Of a stretch of 15,045 nucleotides of DNA, positions 1-6,835 are shown piece by piece. How positions within the stretch are numbered: position 1 is the stretch's first letter; each line of letters begins with the position of its first letter. Under the pieces are notes generated by a model, which ran no database searches, was not told where the DNA came from, and saw only the letters and a program-made list of their open reading frames with translations. The stretch covers positions 1 through 15,045 of the forward strand of contig CAZGYE010000122.1 of assembly GCA_964530165.1 (NCBI GenBank), written 5' to 3'. Made by a program: the position numbers and the translations under genes. The DNA comes from CAZGYE01 sp964530165. Lineage in GTDB: Bacteria; Planctomycetota; Planctomycetia; Planctomycetales; Planctomycetaceae.

Positions 1-1383
1 CAATACCAGCGGAGCGACCGACCAAAGCAGCGGGACCTGCAGCCGATCCATCAGGTACAACCATCCCCACAGCCAGGCCGTCAACAGCGCGCCGACGAAC
101 GTGGCTGTCACGGCGCGCGGGATCAACAGCGAGACGAACTGGCCGGCGGCGTATCCCAGGCTGATGAACAGCAGCACCAGAGCGGCCAAACTCCGGTCGG
201 TGAGGACGTTTGGAAGGATTAGAAGGTGAGAGAGTCCTCCGCCGAGAACGTGCAGGAGCAGGGGGCCAGCGCGCTCCCAGAAAATGTGCCCCGTGACATC
301 CGTCGCGGTGGAGCCCGCCTGGTGTGCCCAGAAACTCTCGCTCAGGTAATCCACCAACAAAAACAGGAGCGTGACAGTCAGCGCCAACGGGAACCAGATC
401 AGTTGCTTGCTCAGCCAGACTCCTCGCGGCGCAACGCCCCGCTCGGCCGGAAACCGAAACCTTTGCCCGGTCTGCTCACCCCGAAACGTCCAGACGCCCA
501 TCAGCAGCGGCGCGGAAGGGATGATCAACAAAGCAAAATCAAGACTGAGCGTGTGCGCGGTGGCTGCGGAGAAGATCAGCAGGCCAATCGCCGCGCTGCA
601 ATAGACCGCCACGAAGCCCCGCGCGTACCGCCATTCCTGCCACAACAAACGGGTGAAAGCCCGCCGCCAGGGTGGTGCAGTTTCCTCGACGAGATCGAGC
701 TTCCAGGTGCTCTCTTTCGGTCGCCAGAGCGTTCCGAGGTGGAGCCAACCAACGTACCGGCCTGCCAGCCACTGCCGCGCCAGCCAGAAGTCCGCGATCA
801 AGACGATCGCCAACACCACCAGCGCCAAACCCGGAGACAAGACGCGAAGGACGGGCAGAACGCCGATCGGCGCCAACATCACGGCGTGCAGCACTTTTCC
901 GGTCAACAGCGAGAAGAAGGTTCCCCAGGCCAGCATGTGCAGCGACAACAGCAGCATAGACCGCGTGTGGACTCGCCCGGGAAGAGAGGATTGCGAGCCC
1001 GGAGAGAAGGCCGCAACCAGCGATTCGACCAATAAGAGCAGCCCCAGCATCACGGCGGCGCTGGCAACGCCGAAACTCAGTTTGCCTGCCAGCAGCCGAA
1101 GGGCAGAGAGCGGCAGCGACCGCAGTAGCTCTGAGGTCCCCTCTTCGCGCTCCCCGGCAAACAGCACCGCACCACATCCCAGCGCGTAGAGTGCCGGCGC
1201 GAAGAAGGCAACGTGGTACACCAATACCTGCCATGCCCATCCCTGCCGGACATCGCCCACAACAAAAAGCTGTGCGACAACAAGAACCTGTGCAATGACC
1301 GCCATACCGAGCACCCCGAGCCAGAAGCCGCGTTGTGCTCGGTATTCCTTCCAGACGATCCGCCAGAAGATGGAACCGGTCAT
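1..1383 (-). CDS. ABC-2 type transporter permease (partial, C-terminus beyond left edge)
   Basis: This is a polytopic membrane permease that would pair with the ATPase encoded just upstream. The frame is open for 461 codons from ATG 1383-1381 to the window edge, so the C-terminus is missing. Hydrophobic segments lie near residues 20-42, 52-76, 103-124, 143-178, 183-201, 257-275, 281-299, 326-345, 373-390, 397-419 and 425-445. Residues 77-101 (GEREEGTSELLRSLPLSALR followed by LLAGK) match the cytoplasmic EREEGTxELLxSLPxSR...GK motif typical of ABC-2 permeases. A second related stretch, GEQTGQRFRF, begins at residue 302, which suggests two similar halves. The ATG overlaps the ATPase stop as ATGA, indicating translational coupling. 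The substrate cannot be read from the sequence. In YtrA-type cassettes the transported compound is often envelope-related, but that is only family knowledge. Confidence 0.9.
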   Translation of the reverse strand, partial: MTGSIFWRIVWKEYRAQRGFWLGVLGMAVIAQVLVVAQLFVVGDVRQGWAWQVLVYHVAFFAPALYALGCGAVLFAGEREEGTSELLRSLPLSALRLLAGKLSFGVASAAVMLGLLLLVESLVAAFSPGSQSSLPGRVHTRSMLLLSLHMLAWGTFFSLLTGKVLHAVMLAPIGVLPVLRVLSPGLALVVLAIVLIADFWLARQWLAGRYVGWLHLGTLWRPKESTWKLDLVEETAPPWRRAFTRLLWQEWRYARGFVAVYCSAAIGLLIFSAATAHTLSLDFALLIIPSAPLLMGVWTFRGEQTGQRFRFPAERGVAPRGVWLSKQLIWFPLALTVTLLFLLVDYLSESFWAHQAGSTATDVTGHIFWERAGPLLLHVLGGGLSHLLILPNVLTDRSLAALVLLFISLGYAAGQFVSLLIPRAVTATFVGALLTAWLWGWLYLMDRLQVPLLWSVAPLVL

Positions 1384-2342
1384 GGGGGATCAGTCTCTTT
1401 CAAGGAGGGAGGCTCCTCATCCTCAGATGTGGCGGGGGGCTCCTGAGCGGCCGATTCGCTGCTCGGCCGCATGTAGGCCACGAAGATCTCTTCCAGCGAG
1501 GGGAAGCGGACTTCGACCCGGCCCACGCCGGCCAGGGAGCGCACCGCGTCGATTTGTTGTTCGTCGACTCCCCGCACCAGCATCTGCCACTGGCGGTCCT
1601 GCCCGCGGCGGCTGATGATGGTCCCCGGCACGTGGGGAGCGTCGGGCATGCCGTTGTGCAGCGTGATCGTCAGTTCGCGAACGTCTTTCTTGAGTTCGTC
1701 GAGCCGTTCGAGCACCATCAGCCGGCCTTGTTTCAGGATGACCACGACGTCGGCGACCCGCTCGACCTCGCTGATTTGATGGCTGGACAACAACACGGTC
1801 CGCCCGGTGGCGGTCACCTCGACCATGCTTTCCAGAAATTCCCGCCGCACCAGCGAATCCAGCCCGGACGTCGGCTCGTCGAGCACCAACAGGGGCGGCC
1901 GGTGGGCCATCGCCAACGCCAAGGCGACCTTGGCTTTCATCCCCTTGGAAAGCGCCTTGACTGGCCGAGATGCGGGCAGTTGGAACCTCTTGATCAGCTC
2001 TCGGTAGTGCCGCAGGTAGCCGCCGGGATAGAACCCCGCGGTGAACCAGCCGATTTCGGCAACGGTCATCCATTCATAGAGTGTGGGCTGCTCGGGGACG
2101 TAACCGACTTCTCGGCGAATCTGTTGTCCCTGCCCGCGACTGTCGCGCCCCAGCACTTGAGCCGCGCCTTGATCTGCGTCGATCAAGCCGAGCAGAATCC
2201 GCAGCGCCGTTGTCTTTCCGGCCCCGTTTTCACCCAACAGCCCCACGACCGTCCCGGCAGAGGCTCCAAAGGAGACGTCGTTCAACGCGGTTTGCGCCCG
2301 ATACCGCTTGCTGACGCGGTCCAAACGGAAGACGGAATTCAT
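1380..2342 (-). CDS. ABC transporter ATP-binding protein
   Basis: This 320-residue cytoplasmic ATPase would energise the adjacent permease. All nucleotide-binding motifs are visible: Walker A GENGAGKT at 37-44, Q-loop EQP at 84-86, a signature LSKGMKAKV at 131-139 (a degenerate LSGGQ, common in ABC-2 exporters), Walker B plus D-loop LLVLDEPTSGLD at 151-162, and the H-loop histidine at 188. The domain after about residue 215 resembles the accessory C-terminal region of ABC-2 ATPases. It ends in an acidic, proline-rich tail at about 293-320. The start ATG (2342-2340) overlaps the TGA of the GntR gene (2341-2339), and its own TGA overlaps the permease ATG, so the three genes form one operon. Drug, lantibiotic or envelope-stress export are all possible roles. 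Family assignment is secure; substrate is unknown. Confidence 0.95.
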   Translation of the reverse strand: MNSVFRLDRVSKRYRAQTALNDVSFGASAGTVVGLLGENGAGKTTALRILLGLIDADQGAAQVLGRDSRGQGQQIRREVGYVPEQPTLYEWMTVAEIGWFTAGFYPGGYLRHYRELIKRFQLPASRPVKALSKGMKAKVALALAMAHRPPLLVLDEPTSGLDSLVRREFLESMVEVTATGRTVLLSSHQISEVERVADVVVILKQGRLMVLERLDELKKDVRELTITLHNGMPDAPHVPGTIISRRGQDRQWQMLVRGVDEQQIDAVRSLAGVGRVEVRFPSLEEIFVAYMRPSSESAAQEPPATSEDEEPPSLKETDPP

Positions 2343-2734
2343 GAGGAATTTTCCTTCGCTCTGAGCTCTTCGATTTCATTCTCGACCAGTTGACGGATTT
2401 CGCTTTGCTCCAGCCCGCTCTGGGTCGCCTCGAGCAACACCTGGTGCAGCCGCTCGCGGATCAGTCGCAGCCGTTCCCGGCGGCAATACTTCGCCGCCCG
2501 GCTGGTGACTTGCAGCCCCGTGCCGCGAATCCCCGTCAGTACGCCTTCCGATTGCAGCTCACGAAACGCCCGCGCCACGGTGTTGGGATTGACGGCCAGA
2601 TTGCGGGAGAGCTCTCTGACCGAAGGCACCAGATCGCCCGGCTTGAGGGTCTCGTCGGCAACGGCAAACTTGAGCTGTCTGGCAATCTGATCGTAGATGG
2701 CCAGACCGTTGGCGGGATCGACGGTAAAGAACAT
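2339..2734 (-). CDS. GntR-family transcriptional regulator, YtrA subfamily
   Basis: This 131-residue DNA-binding repressor has an N-terminal winged helix-turn-helix at about residues 8-75. It shows the GntR pattern: IYDQIARQLKFAVA, then LKPGDLVPSVRELSRNLAVN, NPNTVARAFRELQSEGVL and the wing GIRGTGLQV. The rest (about 80-131) is a short charged helical tail rather than a FadR, HutC or MocR effector domain, which is the hallmark of the YtrA subfamily. It is first in an operon with the ATPase and permease, the usual YtrA arrangement, in which the regulator represses its own transporter operon. A GAGG Shine-Dalgarno sequence (2744-2741) lies 6 nt upstream of the ATG. The upstream DNA carries a candidate promoter and repeated CTAGTRTA words that could be the operator. 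The inducing ligand is unknown. Confidence 0.93.
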   Translation of the reverse strand: MFFTVDPANGLAIYDQIARQLKFAVADETLKPGDLVPSVRELSRNLAVNPNTVARAFRELQSEGVLTGIRGTGLQVTSRAAKYCRRERLRLIRERLHQVLLEATQSGLEQSEIRQLVENEIEELRAKENSS

Positions 2735-2800
2735 CGGATGCCTCTAGTGTATTAGATGACTAGTATAGTAACCCGCCGCTTGCCGCCCGTCAATCCCCGC
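2735..2800 (-). promoter_or_regulatory. Candidate promoter/operator of the GntR-ABC operon
   Basis: Read on the minus strand, TTGACG (2793-2788) is followed after 17 bp by TACTAT (2770-2765), a fair sigma70-like pair about 30 nt upstream of the GntR ATG. The overlapping AT-rich stretch stands out in GC-rich DNA. On the plus strand it holds two near-identical words, CTAGTGTA (2744-2751) and CTAGTATA (2760-2767), 16 bp apart, plus the palindrome ACTAGT (2759-2764). An operator placed here would allow autorepression. The promoter is a pattern match only and is unproven. Confidence 0.45.
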
Positions 2801-3108
2801 ACAGGACTTTCCACCAAATAATTGCCAGCCTGCCAAATGCGGAGTCCGGAATGGGGAATGGGGAATGAAAGAACGGATTCCGAATTCCATAATCCTTTAG
2901 CCGTCTGGAGCAAGTTCGTCTCCACAGTCTGTTTCGTGGTAAGAGGATGATTATGAGGAAACCAGGAAACCAGGAATCTCGGGAATCGTCTTTCTCCTGT
3001 CTTCTTGGGTTCCTAATTTCCTTATGACTGCATTTGGCTAAAGAGTGACCGGATTCCGAATTGCCACCCCCAATGCCGGTTCTGAATGTGCCTTGAACCT
3101 GATGCCGG
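2801..3108. other. Non-coding gap with short repeat words between uvrA and the GntR operon
   Basis: No convincing gene is present. The gap contains simple word repeats: GGAATG three times in tandem form around 2848-2866, ACCAGGAA twice at about 2961-2975, and the 13-mer CGGATTCCGAATT at 2874-2886 and again at 3050-3062. ATGCCGGTT also occurs twice near 3073-3110. An open frame on the minus strand (3200 to 2790) covers this DNA, but its C-terminal two thirds is only translated repeat, and its N-terminal part lies antisense to or out of frame with the uvrA end. I see no clear stem plus T-run that would terminate uvrA. Confidence 0.6.
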
Positions 3109-5958
3109 TTATTTGACGCCTTTGGCGCGCAGAAAACGGCCCGTGATGGATTCTCGGACGGCGCAGACGTTCTCCGGCGTTCCGCAAGCGACGATTTCAC
3201 CGCCGGCGTCGCCGGCTTCGGGACCGAGGTCGATCAGGTGATCGGCCGCTTTGATCACGTCGAGGTTGTGCTCGATGACGATCAGCGAATGGCCGACCGA
3301 GAGCAACGTGCTGAAACAGGCGAGCAGTTTCACGACGTCGGCCGCGTGCAAGCCGGTGGTCGGTTCATCGAGCAGGAACAGCCCCCGCCGACGCGATCCG
3401 GACGCCAATCGGGCGGCCAGCTTCAGCCGTTGCGATTCGCCGCCGCTGAGTGTGGTGGCCGGCTGACCGAGCGGCAAATAAGCGAGGCCGACGTCCTTGA
3501 GCAACTGCAGCCGCTTCTGCAATCGCGGCTGGCTGCGGAAAAACGTGAACGCTTCGCGGACCGTCATCCCCAGCACCTCGGCGATGGTCAGGCCGCGGTA
3601 CTTGACCTCCAGGATTTCTCGCTGGTACCGCGTACCGTGGCATTCCGGGCAGATCATCGACACGTCGGCCAGAAACTGCATGTCGATGCGGATCGACCCG
3701 TTGCCGGTACATTTCGGGCAACGGCCGCCAGTAGCGGCATTGAAGCTGAAGTGGGTGGCCGTGTAGTTTCGCAGCTTCGCTTCGGCTGTCTGGGCGAATA
3801 CTTTGCGGATCTCGTCGAAGGCCTTCAAATACGTGACCGGATTGCTGCGCGGCGTACGGCCGACGGGCTGATGATCGACGAGCAGCACCTCGTCGATCTC
3901 TTCGGCGCCGCTAAGCTGATCGAACTGACCGCATTGGGGAAGCGGCCCGGCTTGTTTGAGCGCCCGGCACAGCGCCGGGTAGAGCGTCTCGGCGATCAGC
4001 GTACTCTTGCCGCTGCCGCTGACGCCTGTCACCACGCACAACACGCCCAAAGGAAACTCGACCGTCAGATTCTTGAGGTTGTGTTCGCGGGCGCCCTGAA
4101 GCCGGAGCCAGCCTTGATCCGGCCGACGGCGTGTTGCCGGCAGCGAAGCTTCAATCGATCGCCTGCCGGACAGGTAAGCGCCGGTGATCGACTCCTCGCA
4201 CTTCTCGAGTTCGTCGGGCGTGCCTTGAAACACGAGCCGGCCCCCCTCATGCCCGGCGCCCGGTCCGATGTCGACCACCTCGTCGGCCGCGAGCACGAAG
4301 GCGTCTTCGTGCTCGACGACGACCACCGTATTCCCGGCGTCCCGCAGTCGCCGGATGGCGTCGATCACCCGCCGGCTGTCACGCGGGTGCAGACCGGCCG
4401 ACGGTTCGTCGAGCACGTAGAGCGTATTCACCAAACTCGATCCCAACGCAGCGGTCAGCGCGATCCGCTGGGCTTCACCGCCCGAAAGAGTGCGGACCGT
4501 GCGGTCGAGCGTCAGATAATCGAGTCCCACCTCAGAGAGATATTCCAGTCGCGACGCGATCTCGGTGAGTATGGTTCGCGTTACCTGTTGCTCGACATCC
4601 GAGAATCGCTTCTCAAGACCTGCGAAGAAATCGTTGATTTCGCGAATGCTCCGCCGGCAGACGTCCGCGATGTTTCGCCCCTCGATCCGCACGGCGAGCG
4701 CCGGCGATTGCAGCCGATCGCCGCGGCAAGCCGGGCACGTCTCGTACGTCCGCCAGCGGTTTAGAAAGACACGCGCCGAGAGCTTGTACTTGTGCCGTTC
4801 CAGCCAGCGGAAAAAACCTTTCAAGCCGCCGAACTGCCGTTCCGCAACGCCGTCGGTGATCAAGTCGAGATGTCGTGGCTCGAGCTGGTGAAAAGGGACG
4901 TCGACCGGAATGTCGTAGTCGCCGGCCAGTTCCAGCAGCTCATCCAGCTCGTGCCGATACGCGGGGGTGGTCCAGGCGGCGATCGCGCCTTCACGCAGCG
5001 TCTTGGACGAATCGGGGACCAGGCGCTCCAGCGAGATCGCCGGGACCGCGCCGAATCCCTGACATTCGGGGCACGCGCCCAGCGGGGCATTGAAGCTGAA
5101 CAGTCGAGGCTCCGGCCGGACGAATTCGCGGCCGCAAGGCTCGCACACCAAATGTCCGCTGTGGCGATGCACGAGCCAGCGATTTCCGTCAATGGTGGCC
5201 GCTTCGGCATCCCCCGCAGCACTTTTGTCGCGATACTCCTCGAGCAGGATGCACCGTTCGTCGCCTTCTCGGAATGCTAGCTCCAAGCTGTCGAGGATCC
5301 GCGAGTCGGTCGCCTTCCCGGCCGCGAGCCGGTCAACGACCGCCCAAACGTCCGCGTCCGCATCTGCGGCGGGTTTGTCGAAGTCGCGGACGTCGAGCGT
5401 ACGGCCCGCGGCAATCAGCCGTGTGAATCCTTCCGTTTGCAGTTGTGCCAGCTCGTCGCCGCCGCCTTCTGACGCCCGGTCGAGGGGGAAGCAAATTTGA
5501 AAACGGGTTCCTTCGGCAAAGCGGTGGATTGTTTCGAGGGCCGTGGCGGGTGTTTCGTTTCGGATCTCACTCTTGCAGCCCGGGCAAATGATACGGCCGA
5601 TCTTTGCGAACAGCAGTCTGAGGTAATCGTGCAGCTCGGTGGCGGTGGCGACGGTCGATTTGCTGCTCAGATTGACCGAGCTTTGTCGGATGGCAATGGC
5701 CGGCGGGATGTGCTCGATGCGATCGGCGTCCGGCTTCTCCAGGGGGTCGAGGAACTGCCGAGCGTATGCCGAGAAACTCTCGATGTATCGCCGCTGCCCC
5801 TCGGCGTACAGCGTGTCAAAAGCCAAACTGCTCTTGCCCGATCCGCTGACGCCGGTGATCACAACGAACTGATGCAGCGGCAACCTCAGGTCGATGCCCT
5901 TGAGGTTGTGGACGCGGACGCCGAACAAGTCAATCGTCTTCTGTGCCGGATGGACCAT
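3109..5958 (-). CDS. uvrA: UvrA-family excinuclease ABC subunit A (divergent, probable paralogue)
   Basis: UvrA is the dimeric DNA-damage sensor ATPase of nucleotide excision repair, which loads UvrB. From ATG 5958 the protein is 949 residues, close to the usual ~940. In-frame codons upstream continue into the DUF218 gene, but ATG 5958 is the only usual start codon downstream of that gene's stop, and the family N-terminus (LFGVRVHNLKGIDL) begins right after it. Two ABC modules are complete: Walker A GVSGSGKS at 36-43 and 645-652, LSGGE at 491-495 and 837-841, and Walker B LDEPSAGL at about 516-523 and LLDEPTTGL at about 862-870. Zinc-finger cysteine pairs appear at 272/275 with 296/299, and at 747/750 with 770/773. 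An extra CPGC lies at 125-128. The insertion domain for UvrB binding is present but shortened and divergent. The segment after Walker A reads IAIRQSSVN where typical UvrA has IDQKTTSRN. No strong SD is seen near the ATG. The gene lies 64 bp after DUF218. Confidence 0.93.
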   Translation of the reverse strand: MVHPAQKTIDLFGVRVHNLKGIDLRLPLHQFVVITGVSGSGKSSLAFDTLYAEGQRRYIESFSAYARQFLDPLEKPDADRIEHIPPAIAIRQSSVNLSSKSTVATATELHDYLRLLFAKIGRIICPGCKSEIRNETPATALETIHRFAEGTRFQICFPLDRASEGGGDELAQLQTEGFTRLIAAGRTLDVRDFDKPAADADADVWAVVDRLAAGKATDSRILDSLELAFREGDERCILLEEYRDKSAAGDAEAATIDGNRWLVHRHSGHLVCEPCGREFVRPEPRLFSFNAPLGACPECQGFGAVPAISLERLVPDSSKTLREGAIAAWTTPAYRHELDELLELAGDYDIPVDVPFHQLEPRHLDLITDGVAERQFGGLKGFFRWLERHKYKLSARVFLNRWRTYETCPACRGDRLQSPALAVRIEGRNIADVCRRSIREINDFFAGLEKRFSDVEQQVTRTILTEIASRLEYLSEVGLDYLTLDRTVRTLSGGEAQRIALTAALGSSLVNTLYVLDEPSAGLHPRDSRRVIDAIRRLRDAGNTVVVVEHEDAFVLAADEVVDIGPGAGHEGGRLVFQGTPDELEKCEESITGAYLSGRRSIEASLPATRRRPDQGWLRLQGAREHNLKNLTVEFPLGVLCVVTGVSGSGKSTLIAETLYPALCRALKQAGPLPQCGQFDQLSGAEEIDEVLLVDHQPVGRTPRSNPVTYLKAFDEIRKVFAQTAEAKLRNYTATHFSFNAATGGRCPKCTGNGSIRIDMQFLADVSMICPECHGTRYQREILEVKYRGLTIAEVLGMTVREAFTFFRSQPRLQKRLQLLKDVGLAYLPLGQPATTLSGGESQRLKLAARLASGSRRRGLFLLDEPTTGLHAADVVKLLACFSTLLSVGHSLIVIEHNLDVIKAADHLIDLGPEAGDAGGEIVACGTPENVCAVRESITGRFLRAKGVK

Positions 5959-6022
5959 ACCGGTAGATTGGCCGTTTCCCTCGCCGCCCGCAAGGTCGCC
6001 GCGCTCGTTCGACCGCCCGGTT

Positions 6023-6790
6023 TCAGATCCGCCCGCGCCACCAGTACCAGAGGAGTCCCAGGGCTTCGTGAAGCACGTCTTGGTTGTCTCGGGCCGCTCC
6101 TTCACGCGGAACAAATGCGAATGGATCGCCAGGGAAGTAATGGGCGCGATAGTACGCGCCGGCCGGGACGACATCGAGGCCCTGATAGCGAAAACAGCGG
6201 GTCGCACGCAGCAGGTGTGTGGCGTCGGTCACGAGGACAATCGAGTGGATGCCGCGCTCGGCGAGCAGCCGCTTTGCCATGACGGCGCTCTCGTACGTGT
6301 TGCGTGATTCGGATTCCAGGACGACGTCTGAGTCGGGAACGCCCATTGTCAGCAAGCAGTTCCGCATCACCTGGGCTTCCGACGCGCCGCTCCGCGACGG
6401 ATTGCCAATGCCGCCGGTGACAAGAATGGGACACGGCAGTCCCCGGCGATAGAGTTCAACGGCGGCAAAGCAGCGCCGCAACGTGCCGTCGTTTGGCCGT
6501 GTTTGGGTGTCATCCGGGGCGGGCCACAAGACGCCGCCGCCAAGCACGACGATCGCTGCTGCTCCGTCAGGACGCTGCTTGAGCGGTGGAAATTGCCGCT
6601 CGAAGATGCCGGCAGCCAGAAACGAGATCGCCGGAGTACAAAACAACGCCAGCAACAGCAACGGCGCCGTCAGCAGCAACAACCCACGGCGCGTCACCGT
6701 TCGCCTTCGCCAGAGATTGATCACGGCAATCGCCAGAATCACAAACAGCAACGTGACTGGATGCAGCAGTTGAACGACGAATTGATACAT
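6023..6790 (-). CDS. DUF218 / YdcF-ElyC-like membrane-anchored protein
   Basis: This 255-residue protein has two N-terminal membrane helices (about 8-27 and 37-62) followed by a soluble DUF218 domain (about 78-230). Domain motifs include IVVLGGG at 80-86, LVTGGIG at 123-129, SEAQVMRNCLL at 137-147, ESRNTYESA at 161-169 and LVTDATHLLRATRCF at 186-200, ending with HEALGLLWYW at 241-250. The family includes E. coli SanA, YdcF and ElyC, the last linked to envelope and peptidoglycan precursor metabolism. The exact reaction is unknown. An upstream ATG at 6814 exists, but the start at 6790 is chosen because AAGGAG (6802-6797) lies 6 nt before it. It lies 45 bp downstream of the glycosyltransferase and 64 bp upstream of uvrA on the same strand, so co-transcription is likely. 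Confidence 0.9.
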   Translation of the reverse strand: MYQFVVQLLHPVTLLFVILAIAVINLWRRRTVTRRGLLLLTAPLLLLALFCTPAISFLAAGIFERQFPPLKQRPDGAAAIVVLGGGVLWPAPDDTQTRPNDGTLRRCFAAVELYRRGLPCPILVTGGIGNPSRSGASEAQVMRNCLLTMGVPDSDVVLESESRNTYESAVMAKRLLAERGIHSIVLVTDATHLLRATRCFRYQGLDVVPAGAYYRAHYFPGDPFAFVPREGAARDNQDVLHEALGLLWYWWRGRI

Positions 6791-6796
6791 CTGTGA

Positions 6797-6802
6797 CTCC
6801 TT
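6797..6802 (-). promoter_or_regulatory. Shine-Dalgarno site deciding the DUF218 start
   Basis: Minus-strand AAGGAG sits 6 nt before ATG 6790-6788. It lies inside the first codons of the longer alternative start at 6814 and therefore supports the shorter protein. Confidence 0.75.
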
Positions 6803-6835
6803 CCACCTGGCCAAGCGGGCGTTGAGGCGATCGCA

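Noticed and set aside
226..1035. Plus-strand 269-codon frame, and a 352-codon one at 1335-2393
   Set aside because: Both are antisense to the permease and ATPase genes. They are Gln/Arg/His-rich with no known fold.
539..1240. Minus-strand 233-codon frame
   Set aside because: It lies within the permease gene on the same strand in another frame. It is Arg/Ala-rich with no membrane pattern, while the permease frame is open over all 461 codons with clear helices and motifs.
3238..4764. Plus-strand 508-codon frame
   Set aside because: It is antisense to uvrA, whose motifs are unmistakable. The peptide has no recognisable family feature.
5959..6207. N-terminal extension of UvrA to 1032 residues
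   Set aside because: The extension would overlap the DUF218 gene and is low-complexity. The UvrA family N-terminus begins right after ATG 5958.
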